Counted from the first letter of the stretch, positions 27,951 through 36,691 are shown. The stretch: 64,000 bases of DNA from Deferrivibrio essentukiensis (GCF_020480685.1 NZ_JAJAFU010000009.1:1-64000); one strand, 5' to 3'. Notes: a model not told the origin generated them from the sequence alone. Program-made: numbers and translations.

Positions 27951-29495
27951 TTAAATATTTATATTGGCATACCTCTTGAAAAGCTCCAAATCATTTGAAA
28001 AAGTCTCTGCCACATCATACTCAATAGTACCTTTGTTAAATAATTCTGCAAGCTTTTTCTCTATCGGAATAAAATCAGGAGTCCCTTTAAGTTGGTTATC
28101 AATATAAGAGAAATTTTTATCTTTAATTGCCTTTTTAAGCTTAAATGCGTTAAATATCGATTCATAAACCAAAATTCTTCTATCAATCCCTTTTACAGGA
28201 ACAAGACGCATATTTATAATGCCGTTTATCATATCTGCAAGCCTGCTCAAATAGTAGTCGCTGGCACCTGCAGCAATCAGGTTTATCTTTTCAAAAAATA
28301 CACTAATACTGCCACAATCCATTGCAACAAATACAGAAACCCCTGACTCACATATATTTAACAGCATATCAAGTGTTTCAACATCCGGGATGTCAGAAAC
28401 AAAAACAACATCGGGGTCCAATTCGTTAGCAATTCTCAATTTCTTTGAAAACTGACTCTTTTCTTCGCACTCAATTATAGTAACAACTGACTTATTCTGA
28501 GGAATATAATTTTCAATATTAGTATCAATCATTACAATATTAAAAGGCTTAGTCTTGTTATATAGATTTACAATGGAAGAAAATACGGTGCTCTTTCCGT
28601 GTCTGTACGGAGCGGTAAAAATAGTCAGCCCTTTTGGGACTTGGACTAAGTATTTTTGTATATCTTCTTTAAATCCCAAGTTTTCAATATCAGGAATAGT
28701 TGATGATGCATCTTTTACATGGATACTAAACTTATCTTGGCTTTTAAAAATTAAAAAGGAATATGTTTTATTGTTAAACTCTTTTTTAAAATTAACATAC
28801 CCATCCTTAACAAGCTTTTTACGTTCATCTTCCCCTGTTGTCTGTTTAATAAACTCAAGAATCTTAGCCCTTTTAATCTCATCAAAAACAAGTCTGTAAT
28901 TTACTCTTGATTTTCTAGCAACAGGCCTCTCCCCTTCCATAAATATTACATATTTCAATGAGTTGTCAAAATCTTCAAGCACCTTTAAAAAGTCTGCAAG
29001 GGTGTAATTGGAATTAAGCTTATCCTTAGCAAATACCTTGAAAGGTTTAAACTCATAATCTTTAACGCCGTAAGGAAATTTAGAAAAATCACTCATAATC
29101 TTTTCAAACATCGAATCTTTGAAAAAATACGGAATAACCTTCTTCCCTAATCTTTGGTTTAACGAATCGATTTCAGTCAAATTGTTAAAATTATTAATCC
29201 CAACATAAATCGATTTATCATCAGCCTTGAAAGGGATAATCCCATAATTTATAACATAATTAAAATCTACCATCTTTTGTAGACTTGCAGGGATATTTAC
29301 TGTTTCTTCCAAATATTTCGGCACATTATACTTTTCTATTAAAAAATTCGACAGATCCTGCTCAGTAATAAATCCAAGTTTTACCAATATATTGCCCAAT
29401 CTTTCCTTAGTAACCTTTTGCCTTTCAAGAGCTGTACTCAGCTGCTCTTTTGATATCAAACCTTTTGCTAACAGATCTTCACCTAAACGATTCAT
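27951..29495 (-). CDS. GspE/PilB-like protein with degenerate ATPase motifs
   Basis: I start at ATG 29495, preceded by AAGGAG. The 514-residue product opens with a type II secretion E N-terminal domain (MNRLGEDLLAKGLISKEQL onward, residues 1 to about 110). The C-terminal half has a secretion-ATPase fold but altered motifs. The P-loop reads APYRHGKST instead of GPTGSGKTT, the Walker B/Asp-box region reads DPDVVFVSDIPD in place of the usual DPDxxxxGEIRD, and the zinc tetracysteine is absent. It may bind nucleotide weakly or act as a regulator or scaffold. First gene of the long minus-strand run. Confidence 0.78.
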   Translation of the reverse strand: MNRLGEDLLAKGLISKEQLSTALERQKVTKERLGNILVKLGFITEQDLSNFLIEKYNVPKYLEETVNIPASLQKMVDFNYVINYGIIPFKADDKSIYVGINNFNNLTEIDSLNQRLGKKVIPYFFKDSMFEKIMSDFSKFPYGVKDYEFKPFKVFAKDKLNSNYTLADFLKVLEDFDNSLKYVIFMEGERPVARKSRVNYRLVFDEIKRAKILEFIKQTTGEDERKKLVKDGYVNFKKEFNNKTYSFLIFKSQDKFSIHVKDASSTIPDIENLGFKEDIQKYLVQVPKGLTIFTAPYRHGKSTVFSSIVNLYNKTKPFNIVMIDTNIENYIPQNKSVVTIIECEEKSQFSKKLRIANELDPDVVFVSDIPDVETLDMLLNICESGVSVFVAMDCGSISVFFEKINLIAAGASDYYLSRLADMINGIINMRLVPVKGIDRRILVYESIFNAFKLKKAIKDKNFSYIDNQLKGTPDFIPIEKKLAELFNKGTIEYDVAETFSNDLELFKRYANINI

Positions 29496-29538
29496 TATAT
29501 ACTCCTTCTCAACCAAAGTATTTACAAAATCATAACAT

Positions 29539-29547
29539 ATTTTAGCA
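29539..29547 (-). promoter_or_regulatory. extended -10 promoter candidate for the long minus-strand run
   Basis: On the minus strand TGCTAAAAT forms an extended -10 element about 45 bases before the ATG at 29495. The -35 region (ATTAAA, 17 bases upstream) is weak, as is usual when TGn is present. The 97-base space between the two divergent genes is the only gap in the run with room for a dedicated promoter. Confidence 0.4.
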
Positions 29548-29592
29548 GATATTTCATTGAATTTAATTATTTTTTCAATTATTATTATACCC

Positions 29593-30837
29593 ATGCTGGA
29601 CAACCTTATCAAATCACTAATTATTTTACTTATTGCAGCAAGCTTTGCATTTTCCTCCCATAGGGAGACTGAAGTCGTCAAAGCAGTTAAACTCATTAAA
29701 AATAGTGTAATTAATATAAGAACTGAAAAAATCGTTCAGCGGGATTTTAACCCTTTTTTTGATGACCCCTTTTTTGGTGAATTTTTCGGCTTTAAAAAAA
29801 CATATAAAACAGAAAGCTTAGGTTCAGGCTTTTTTATCGACACAGTTGGAACAGCTGTTACAAACTATCATGTTATAAAATCGGCTTCTAAAATTTATGC
29901 TGTAGCCGGGGATGAAGTCCAATACGAAGCTGAGCTGATAGGTGGTGACGAAGACCTGGATATAGCAATAATAAAAGTAAAAAATATTAAAAATGTTACC
30001 CCTGTAACTCTTGGCACAAGTAGTGATATTATGCTTGGAGAAACTGTTATCGCAATGGGTAATCCTTACGGACTTGAAAGCTCAGTAAGTACAGGCGTCG
30101 TGAGTAACACTAACCGTATTTTAAATATAAACAACTCTTTTTCAACTTTTATACAAATTGATGCACCTATAAATCCTGGAAATAGCGGTGGTCCCTTAGT
30201 AAACTTAGACGGAGAAGTTATTGGGATAAATTCTGCTATTTATAAAGAAGCTCAAGGTATAGGCTTTTCAATACCAATAGACATATTAAAAAGGGTCACA
30301 GAAGAAATAACAAAATACGGTAAAATAAGACCAACATACACAGGGATGATAATAGAAGAAACAAAAGATGGTCTTAGCGTAGAAAAGGTAGACAAAGGGA
30401 GCTCTGCCGAAAAGATAGGGTTAAAAAAGGGGGATATAATCTATAAGCTCAATAATATTCCTGTTGCTACAAAATCCGCCCTTAAATATATTTTTAAAAG
30501 TTATCCGCCGGGCAATTCCTTTGAAATAATAGCAAAAAGAGGGGATAAATTTTTAAAGGGTAAAATCAAGACTGACACAATGCCTGAAAATTATGGGTTA
30601 AAACTTCTAAATGATTTTTTTGGTATCAAATTTAAACAAAGTGGGGATTACGTAAAAGTTACAGACAGCTCCATACCGGCATATCTTAAAAAAGGGGATA
30701 TTCTTCTTGCAATAAATAATATAGAAATCAAAAAGATTTCGGATATAAATGAAATTATCATAAACAACATATTTGATAAAAATATTTTTACAATTTACAG
30801 AAATGACAGAATTTTTAAATTTGAGCTCTTTTTCTAA
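29593..30837 (+). CDS. HtrA/Deg-family periplasmic serine protease
   Basis: Periplasmic protease/chaperone. I start at ATG 29593, which gives a standard signal peptide (residues 1-22); ATG 29557 is an in-frame alternative, and neither has a clear ribosome-binding site. 414 residues. The trypsin-like domain has His93 (TNYHVIKSA), Asp123 (DLDIAIIKV) and Ser198 (NPGNSGGPL). Two PDZ domains follow (about 250-330 and 340-414); the second is short and divergent. Divergently transcribed from the GspE-like gene. Confidence 0.93.
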   Translation: MLDNLIKSLIILLIAASFAFSSHRETEVVKAVKLIKNSVINIRTEKIVQRDFNPFFDDPFFGEFFGFKKTYKTESLGSGFFIDTVGTAVTNYHVIKSASKIYAVAGDEVQYEAELIGGDEDLDIAIIKVKNIKNVTPVTLGTSSDIMLGETVIAMGNPYGLESSVSTGVVSNTNRILNINNSFSTFIQIDAPINPGNSGGPLVNLDGEVIGINSAIYKEAQGIGFSIPIDILKRVTEEITKYGKIRPTYTGMIIEETKDGLSVEKVDKGSSAEKIGLKKGDIIYKLNNIPVATKSALKYIFKSYPPGNSFEIIAKRGDKFLKGKIKTDTMPENYGLKLLNDFFGIKFKQSGDYVKVTDSSIPAYLKKGDILLAINNIEIKKISDINEIIINNIFDKNIFTIYRNDRIFKFELFF

Positions 30838-30891
30838 CTTGAAAAAATCTTAAAAATCCTTAATATTCTGATAAAAATTAAAGGAGTCAAA

Positions 30892-32013
30892 ATGGCTAAT
30901 GCATTTCTTGTGTTGGAAGATGGCACGTTTTTTAAAGGTATAAGTTTCGGCGCGGAAGGGGAAATAACCGGTGAGGTTGTTTTCAACACTTCAATTACAG
31001 GTTATCAGGAAATCTTAACCGACCCTTCTTATTACGGACAAATGGTTACAATGACTTATCCTCTAATTGGAAATTATGGTATAAATGAAGAAGATTTTGA
31101 ATCCATAAAACCTTTTGTATCTGCTTTTATCATAAAAGAATATAGCACAGTCTATTCTAACTATCGTGCTACAACGAGTCTTGGAGATTTTCTAAAAAAA
31201 CATAATATTATAGGGATAGAGAAAATTGACACAAGAAAGCTCGTCAGACATATAAGGGAAAAAGGTTCAATGAATGCCGTAATATCAACAGTAAGTGACA
31301 ACATAGATGAGTTAACTGAAAAGGCAAAAAATATTGCGTCTATAGTTGGTAAAGACCTTGTCCAATATGTCAGTTGCAAATCACCTTATGAGTGGACAGA
31401 AGGGACATGGGATTTGGAAAACGGCTATAAAAAATATAACAACTTTGATTTACACATTGTTGCAGTTGATTTCGGAGTTAAGAGAAATATCTTGAGGTAT
31501 TTTGCCGATAATGGATGTAGAGTCACTGTTGTGCCTTATACTTACACATTTTCTCAAATAAAAGAACTTAAACCTAACGGTATATTTCTTTCAAATGGAC
31601 CTGGTGACCCTGAGCCAATAAAAAGTGGTATAGAAATAGCCAAACAATCTATCGAAAATAATATCCCAACTTTTGGAATATGCCTTGGCAACCAAATTAT
31701 GTCCCTTGCCCTTGGCGGAAAAACGTATAAGCTCAAGTTTGGTCATCATGGCGGGAATCAGCCAGTTATGGATTTAAGAACTCAAAAGGTTGAAATAACT
31801 GCGCAAAATCACTGCTTTGCTGTTGATGTAGAGTCCATAAAGGATAAAGTCGAAGTCAGCCACATAAATCTTAATGACAAAACAGTAGAAGGGATAGAAG
31901 TAAAAGGGAAACCGGCTTTTGCAGTTCAATACCATCCTGAAAACGGACCCGGGCCTCATGATGCAGCCTATCTGTTTGAGAGGTTTGTAAAGCTTATTAA
32001 GTCCCACAAGTAA
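30892..32013 (+). CDS. carA: carbamoyl-phosphate synthase small subunit
   Basis: Glutaminase subunit supplying ammonia for carbamoyl phosphate (arginine and pyrimidines). 373 residues. The N-terminal domain holds GEVVFNTSITGYQEILTDPSY and SYYGQMVTMTYPLIGNYG-like parts. The C-terminal class I amidotransferase has nucleophile motif FGICLGNQ and the His-Glu pair in FAVQYHPENGPGPHD. Ribosome-binding site AAAGGAG. The large subunit carB is not in the window. The stop overlaps the next start as TAATG. Confidence 0.96.
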   Translation: MANAFLVLEDGTFFKGISFGAEGEITGEVVFNTSITGYQEILTDPSYYGQMVTMTYPLIGNYGINEEDFESIKPFVSAFIIKEYSTVYSNYRATTSLGDFLKKHNIIGIEKIDTRKLVRHIREKGSMNAVISTVSDNIDELTEKAKNIASIVGKDLVQYVSCKSPYEWTEGTWDLENGYKKYNNFDLHIVAVDFGVKRNILRYFADNGCRVTVVPYTYTFSQIKELKPNGIFLSNGPGDPEPIKSGIEIAKQSIENNIPTFGICLGNQIMSLALGGKTYKLKFGHHGGNQPVMDLRTQKVEITAQNHCFAVDVESIKDKVEVSHINLNDKTVEGIEVKGKPAFAVQYHPENGPGPHDAAYLFERFVKLIKSHK

Positions 32014-33008
32014 TGCTTAAAAAATTTTTCTTATTAGCTATAATTTTGACTTTTACTATCACCACACTCTTAGGGGTGTGGATTATTAATTGTAAAAACT
32101 TCCTTGAAAGGACTTTTATAACTTACAACCTTAAAATTGAAAAAAATGAACCATTCACTTCAGTATACAATAAGATTTTTACCCACTTAAAAACACCTGT
32201 TTTATTCAAATATTATCTAATAAAGGTGCATCACTTTGATAAAAAAATAAAATATGGGACTTATAAATTTGAAAATATTTCAATTAATGAAGCTCTAAAC
32301 TATATTATCAACGGTAAAACATATCAAATCAAGGTTACAATACCGGAAGGTTATAATATTTATGATATAGCAGGCACACTTGACAAATTGAACATTGCCA
32401 AATTTGAGAAATTTGCAGAAAAATGCCTTGATGCTCAATTTGCATCTTCTGTTATCGGCATTAATGTCAAAAATGTGGAAGGCTTTCTGTATCCTGAAAC
32501 ATATTTTTTCGATGAAAATACCGAACCTGAAAAAATAATAGAAAAAATGGTTGAAACATTTTTTAAAAATCTACCCAAACAGTTTGAAGAAAAAGCTAAA
32601 AACATGGGGTTAAATATTTACGAAGCGGTGATACTCGCATCTATTATTCAAAAAGAATCTTATTACAAAGATGAATTACCTTTGATATCGTCCGTATTTC
32701 ATAACAGGTTAAAGAAAAGAATGAGACTTGAATCCGACCCGACAATCATATACGGAATATATGAAGATTTTGACGGTAATATTAGAAAAAAAGATTTAAC
32801 CGACAGAAGTAATATATACAACACTTACAAAATATCCGGACTGCCACCTACCCCTATTTGCAACCCTGATAAATATTCTCTTGAAGCCGCAATAAATCCA
32901 GCGTCTACAGATTACCTATACTTTGTAGCAGATAAGGAAGGAAAACATCACTTTTCAAAAACATACGCAGAGCATTTAAAAAAGGTGTACAAGTTTCAAA
33001 AAAGGTAA
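32013..33008 (+). CDS. mltG: endolytic peptidoglycan transglycosylase MltG (YceG family)
   Basis: Inner-membrane lytic transglycosylase that terminates nascent glycan strands. 331 residues: an N-terminal membrane helix (about 5-25), then the YceG domain. The catalytic region ILASIIQKESYYKDE holds the proposed Glu, followed by SSVFHNRLKKRMRLESDPTIIYG and GLPPTPICNP, all typical. Translationally coupled to carA by TAATG. Converges tail to tail with the pseudopilin gene, leaving only four bases, so no terminator fits between. Confidence 0.93.
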   Translation: MLKKFFLLAIILTFTITTLLGVWIINCKNFLERTFITYNLKIEKNEPFTSVYNKIFTHLKTPVLFKYYLIKVHHFDKKIKYGTYKFENISINEALNYIINGKTYQIKVTIPEGYNIYDIAGTLDKLNIAKFEKFAEKCLDAQFASSVIGINVKNVEGFLYPETYFFDENTEPEKIIEKMVETFFKNLPKQFEEKAKNMGLNIYEAVILASIIQKESYYKDELPLISSVFHNRLKKRMRLESDPTIIYGIYEDFDGNIRKKDLTDRSNIYNTYKISGLPPTPICNPDKYSLEAAINPASTDYLYFVADKEGKHHFSKTYAEHLKKVYKFQKR

Positions 33009-33012
33009 AAGA

Positions 33013-33375
33013 CTATTTAACAAATCCGGTAGTGTTATCATAAATATAGGGTTTTCCAAATGGGTCAAGCAAGGTTTTCCCTTCTAAACGCTCATCAAAC
33101 CCAAGCATCTTTGCAGTTTCCTCATCCAGTACTTTCTCATCTATAATATCCGTTAAGTATTTGGGATATTTGCCGTTTTTTATCTGATACAATTTTATCG
33201 ACAAAGATATCGTATTTACTTCCATTTTTCTCATATTTGCCAAAGCTTCATCCCGAATAGTGTTATATTTATTATAAATAATTGCCACAAAAACAGATAT
33301 AACGCAAAGCACAATTATGATTTCAACTGTTCTTGAGATTCTATGAGTAGGTTCAGGGTGTCTGCCTAATGTCAT
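33013..33375 (-). CDS. GspG-like pseudopilin with an atypical leader
   Basis: About 120 residues from ATG 33375; an in-frame ATG at 33405 overlapping gspF is possible. One N-terminal helix (EIIIVLCVISVFVAIIY) is followed by a charged helix and a C-terminal DPFGKPYIYD segment, the hallmark of GspG major pseudopilins. The usual Gly before Phe at the prepilin peptidase site is missing: the stretch reads THRISRTVE, with only the +5 Glu kept. It may be processed differently or not at all. Paired with gspF just upstream. Confidence 0.72.
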   Translation of the reverse strand: MTLGRHPEPTHRISRTVEIIIVLCVISVFVAIIYNKYNTIRDEALANMRKMEVNTISLSIKLYQIKNGKYPKYLTDIIDEKVLDEETAKMLGFDERLEGKTLLDPFGKPYIYDNTTGFVK

Positions 33376-33377
33376 AA

Positions 33378-34595
33378 TTATTTTATAACTTTTATCATAT
33401 CCCACATTGGGAGGAATACACCAAGGGCAAGCAATATTACCATGCCAGCTATTAATACAAGAAGAATCGGCTCTATGGCAGTTGATAGATTTTTAATAGC
33501 GTAATCAGTTTCTTCATCATAATAATCGGCAATTTTCTCAAGCATTTCATCCAGCCTACCTGTTTCTTCCCCTGCAGCAATCATATCCGTAACTACCTCT
33601 GGAAAATACTCAGAATAACCAAAAGAAGCGGCAATATTGTTACCTTGAGACACTCTGATTTTAACATTTTGTATCTCTTTTTTGATTATTTCATTTCCGC
33701 TAACTTCAGACACAATATCAAAACTTGAAACAACTGGAATACCACTTCTATAAAGTAGTCCTAATATCCTTGTAATCCTTGATATGTATATTTTATGCAA
33801 AATTGGTCCGATTATTGGAATTTTAAAAACAAGCAAATCGATCTTAACTTTCCCCTTTTCCGTGGACTTATACTTTTTATAGGCAAAAATAGCGGAAAAG
33901 ATTATAAAAATAATAAGCCACCAATAGTTTTGCACAAAGTAATTTATCCATATTAATATCTTGGTAGGTAAAGGAAGCTCCGCTTTAAATTTATTAAACA
34001 AGCCAACAAATTTTGGAATAACAAACACTACCAAGATGCTAAAAGCTACCGCTATTGCCCCTACGGTAAGCTTCGGATATCTCGTCGCATGTTTAATCCT
34101 GTTTCTTGTCTCAAGGTCGGTTTCAAGGATATCAGCCAGCCTGCTTAGTACAATATCAAGGACTCCGCCTTCCTCACCTACTTTAAGCATATTTATATAT
34201 AAAGGTGAAAAAATCCCCTTCTGCCTTCCAAAAGCCGCACTTAGTGAAAGTCCTGCTTCTACATCCTCTTTAATTTTCAAAATTGCAGTTAAAAGTTTTT
34301 CGGAAAAGTTCTGTTTTGACATTCTATCAAGTATTTTAACAACCGGAATCCCCGCATCAAACAGAGTGGCAAACTGCCTTGTCAAAACGATAAGCTCTTC
34401 CAGCTTAACTTTTGATGTTTTTGTTTTAAACGCTTTTATCTTGTAGAGATACTCATCAATAAAACCTACTTCTTTCAGATTAATTAAATTTATCCCCTGA
34501 TCAAATAAAATGAGAGACGCCTCATTTGAGTCTGAAGCATCAATAATGCCGTTTACCTTAATATTGTTTTTTTCGCCGGTATACTTAAATCGCAT
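33378..34595 (-). CDS. type II secretion/type IV pilus inner-membrane platform protein (GspF/PilC)
   Basis: 405 residues with the family layout. A short N-terminal domain (MRFKYTGEKNNIKVNGIIDA) is followed by two homologous halves, each with the pattern GxPxxxxLxxx and membrane helices: LFDAGIPVVKILDRM in the first and LLYRSGIPVVSSFDIV in the second. Three or four membrane helices lie near 175-235 and 380-400. The rest of a secretion system (GspD, C, L, M) is not in the window; the GspE-like gene 5 kb away could be a partner (inference). Confidence 0.92.
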   Translation of the reverse strand: MRFKYTGEKNNIKVNGIIDASDSNEASLILFDQGINLINLKEVGFIDEYLYKIKAFKTKTSKVKLEELIVLTRQFATLFDAGIPVVKILDRMSKQNFSEKLLTAILKIKEDVEAGLSLSAAFGRQKGIFSPLYINMLKVGEEGGVLDIVLSRLADILETDLETRNRIKHATRYPKLTVGAIAVAFSILVVFVIPKFVGLFNKFKAELPLPTKILIWINYFVQNYWWLIIFIIFSAIFAYKKYKSTEKGKVKIDLLVFKIPIIGPILHKIYISRITRILGLLYRSGIPVVSSFDIVSEVSGNEIIKKEIQNVKIRVSQGNNIAASFGYSEYFPEVVTDMIAAGEETGRLDEMLEKIADYYDEETDYAIKNLSTAIEPILLVLIAGMVILLALGVFLPMWDMIKVIK

Positions 34596-34601
34596 AGTTT
34601 C

Positions 34602-34610
34602 ATTATATCA
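34602..34610 (-). promoter_or_regulatory. extended -10 promoter placing the gspF transcript start at its ATG
   Basis: TGATATAAT on the minus strand is a near-perfect extended -10 box. Its end is six bases from the gspF start codon, so the expected transcription start coincides with the A of the ATG and the message would be leaderless. No ribosome-binding site precedes that ATG. Confidence 0.45.
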
Positions 34611-34678
34611 CAAAAAAAATATTTTTAAATATTTAATGTAGTATGACTTGTTCTTTTTTATCAAATAATTTGGCAACT

Positions 34679-35542
34679 TTATTTTTCACTAAACTTGTTA
34701 ACAATGAAAACACCGGTTATTGTAACCATACCACCGACCAATGCAGCCAAACTAAGCCTTTCACCCAAGAGTATAAAACCTATTAACACTCCAAACACAG
34801 GCACAAGGTATATAAAAACAACTGTTTTTGATGCTCCAATTTTCTTTATCCCATCGTAAAACCATATAAACCCCAAAACTGTAGCCAAAACTGAAAGCAC
34901 CAAAATGCTAAGCAAAGATTTAGCATTAATATGATAAAAATTTTCAATATTTTCACTTAAAAATAAAGGGAATAATATAAATGTCCCCCATATAACCGAA
35001 TATGTTGTCGACTCTATTGCAGAGATATTAGTCAATACCTTTTTACCAAATAATGTATAACACGACCAAGAAACCGCCGCAAATAGTATAAAAATATCCC
35101 CTTTATTAAATCCGCCTGTCAAAATCAAATCAATTCTCCCTTTGGTAATAAGCAGTATTATCCCCAAAAATGCCAATATAATGCCAACAATTTGCTTAAT
35201 ATTTATCTTCTCTTTAAATAAAAAAACTGCGCCTATTACCGATAAGACGGGATTGATAGCAACAATAATTGATGCTTTGGACGCCATAGTGATTGAAAGC
35301 CCTTTAAGGAAAAAATAATTATAAGCAAATATCCCGGTCAATCCTCCAAATATACAAAAAACAAACTCCTTGAGCTTAAACCTGTAATTATAAAAATAAA
35401 AGATTGCTATCAATAAAACTGAACTAATAAAAAATCTATAAAATGCTACGGTATATACAGGCAAATATCTCACTGCCACTTTACCTGCTGTAAATGAGCT
35501 ACCCCAAAACAAGACTGCAAATAGAAGTTTCAAGTAAGTCAT
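34679..35542 (-). CDS. EamA/DMT-family inner-membrane transporter
   Basis: 287 residues with about ten hydrophobic segments in two EamA repeats (about 1-135 and 150-285). The first opens with LLFAVLFWGSSFTAGKVAVR and the second with FILFAAVSWSCYTLFGKKV, the typical repeated Trp-containing starts. Substrate cannot be told from sequence; family members export amino acids or metabolites. Start overlaps the end of the ketopantoate-reductase-like gene by four bases, suggesting co-transcription. Confidence 0.9.
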   Translation of the reverse strand: MTYLKLLFAVLFWGSSFTAGKVAVRYLPVYTVAFYRFFISSVLLIAIFYFYNYRFKLKEFVFCIFGGLTGIFAYNYFFLKGLSITMASKASIIVAINPVLSVIGAVFLFKEKINIKQIVGIILAFLGIILLITKGRIDLILTGGFNKGDIFILFAAVSWSCYTLFGKKVLTNISAIESTTYSVIWGTFILFPLFLSENIENFYHINAKSLLSILVLSVLATVLGFIWFYDGIKKIGASKTVVFIYLVPVFGVLIGFILLGERLSLAALVGGMVTITGVFIVNKFSEK

Positions 35543-36459
35543 AAATAAGAGCTCTCAATCCCCTTAATAATCTCAAAAAAGATTTTATTATAAGGGGTAT
35601 CAATACCATGCTTATTTGCCAGTTTTATAACTTTACCTGCGAAAATCTCCACTTCAGTTTTCCTTTTTGCCTCAATATCTTGAAGCATAGATGTCTTTGC
35701 AGTAGGAGAAAGGCTGTGAAGCACTTTAAACCATTTGACATTCAAGTCTTCGTCTTCATTAAGATTAATATTTTCATATTGAGAAATCAAAATTACCTCT
35801 TTCATCAGCCCAAGCATAGGGGCTCTTGCAGCTTCACTTTTCTGAAACCCACCATAATTAAGGCCAAGTACCGCAGATGCCTGATTAATCCCTACATTTA
35901 CCATGAATTTCCACCAAATAGATTTCATTATATTTTCAGGTATTTCGTAAGCAACTTTAGCAGTATCAAAAATACTCTTTACCAACTTTACATTTTTTAT
36001 TTGATTGGCTTTTTTTGCACCAAAGACTAGTTTGCCAAAATTCTCACAAGTTACAGAGCCATCAGCATTTCTAACAGAGTCCATACCAACTGTCATTGAA
36101 TATACTACCCTTTCTTCTCCATACATATTTGCAATTATATCTTCACTATCAAGACCATTTAAAAGAGACACAAAAACAGTATTTTCTCCAATTAACTTAT
36201 AAAGGTTCCTGATTGATTCATCCAACTGAAAAAACTTCACTGCAACTATTACCAAGTCAAACGGCTTGTCCGAATAGTTTTCAATATCAATTACTTTAAA
36301 ATCATATTTTTTTTCGTTAAATATAAATATGTGATCTTTTAGCCTTTTATATCTCTCACCACTTGCCCCAAAACACACATTTATTTTTTCAGAGCTTGAA
36401 AGTTGGGCGGCATACAAAAGCCCCATAGCGCCTGCTCCAATCACCAAAACATTATACAT
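35539..36459 (-). CDS. panE: 2-dehydropantoate 2-reductase family protein
   Basis: I start at ATG 36459, preceded by GGGAG with a six-base gap, giving 306 residues. The N-terminal NADPH-binding motif is VLVIGAGAMGLLYAAQL. The ApbA/PanE C-terminal helical domain has the lysine segment MKSIWWKFMVNVGINQASAVLG and the TAKTSMLQDIEAKRKTEVE block typical of ketopantoate reductases. The likely reaction is ketopantoate to pantoate for CoA, but many homologues of this family have other substrates. Confidence 0.82.
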   Translation of the reverse strand: MYNVLVIGAGAMGLLYAAQLSSSEKINVCFGASGERYKRLKDHIFIFNEKKYDFKVIDIENYSDKPFDLVIVAVKFFQLDESIRNLYKLIGENTVFVSLLNGLDSEDIIANMYGEERVVYSMTVGMDSVRNADGSVTCENFGKLVFGAKKANQIKNVKLVKSIFDTAKVAYEIPENIMKSIWWKFMVNVGINQASAVLGLNYGGFQKSEAARAPMLGLMKEVILISQYENINLNEDEDLNVKWFKVLHSLSPTAKTSMLQDIEAKRKTEVEIFAGKVIKLANKHGIDTPYNKIFFEIIKGIESSYL

Positions 36460-36494
36460 AATATGCTCCCATTGAATCATTTTTTAAAAAAAGC

Positions 36495-36523
36495 ACTATA
36501 TATATAAAACATACATTTTACAA
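36495..36523 (-). promoter_or_regulatory. promoter candidate for the panE-EamA pair
   Basis: Minus strand TTGTAA (36523-36518) and TATAGT (36500-36495) with a 17-base spacer, 36 bases before the ATG at 36459. It lies back to back with the tRNA promoter, one base apart. Confidence 0.4.
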
Positions 36524-36524
36524 A

Positions 36525-36553
36525 TTGAATTTTTTATAAAGTTGAAGTATGTT
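36525..36553 (+). promoter_or_regulatory. promoter candidate for the selenocysteine tRNA gene
   Basis: TTGAAT (36525-36530) and TATGTT (36548-36553) are separated by exactly 17 bases. The predicted transcript starts a few bases before the tRNA 5' end at 36564. It lies immediately next to the divergent panE promoter candidate. Confidence 0.45.
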
Positions 36554-36563
36554 TAAATCGCAT

Positions 36564-36661
36564 GGGAGTGGATGGGGTTCTGGTGTCCCCCGCGGCCTTC
36601 AAAGCCGACTGTCCCGCCTTTTTGGTTGGGAGGGAGGTTCGATTCCTTCACACTCCCGCCA
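36564..36661 (+). tRNA. selC: selenocysteine tRNA (anticodon TCA)
   Basis: A 98-base gene whose features match bacterial tRNA-Sec. The acceptor stem starts GGGAGTG and pairs with CACTCCC, with discriminator G and an encoded CCA. The D stem is GGGG/CCCC, and the anticodon arm CGGC-CTTCAAA-GCCG carries TCA. A long variable arm follows, then a T arm with loop TTCGATT. Its presence implies that the host inserts selenocysteine at UGA; SelA, SelB and SelD are not in the window. The tRNA 3' end points at the integrase gene and probably served as integration site. Confidence 0.93.
36638..36661 (+). other. predicted attachment site (attL) in the tRNA 3' end
   Basis: Inferred, not shown. The integrase gene ends 31 bases beyond the tRNA, and tyrosine recombinases of this arrangement normally cross over within the T arm and acceptor 3' half. 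I looked for a second copy of this 3' end downstream to position 64000 and found none, so attR is either beyond the window or too diverged to see by eye. Confidence 0.4.
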
Positions 36662-36691
36662 TATTCTCATTTATTACCAATAAGATAGCTT

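Noticed and set aside
28092-28346. Plus-strand reading frames inside the minus-strand chromosomal genes, such as this one
   Set aside because: They lack ribosome-binding sites and family motifs, and lie opposite well-supported genes.
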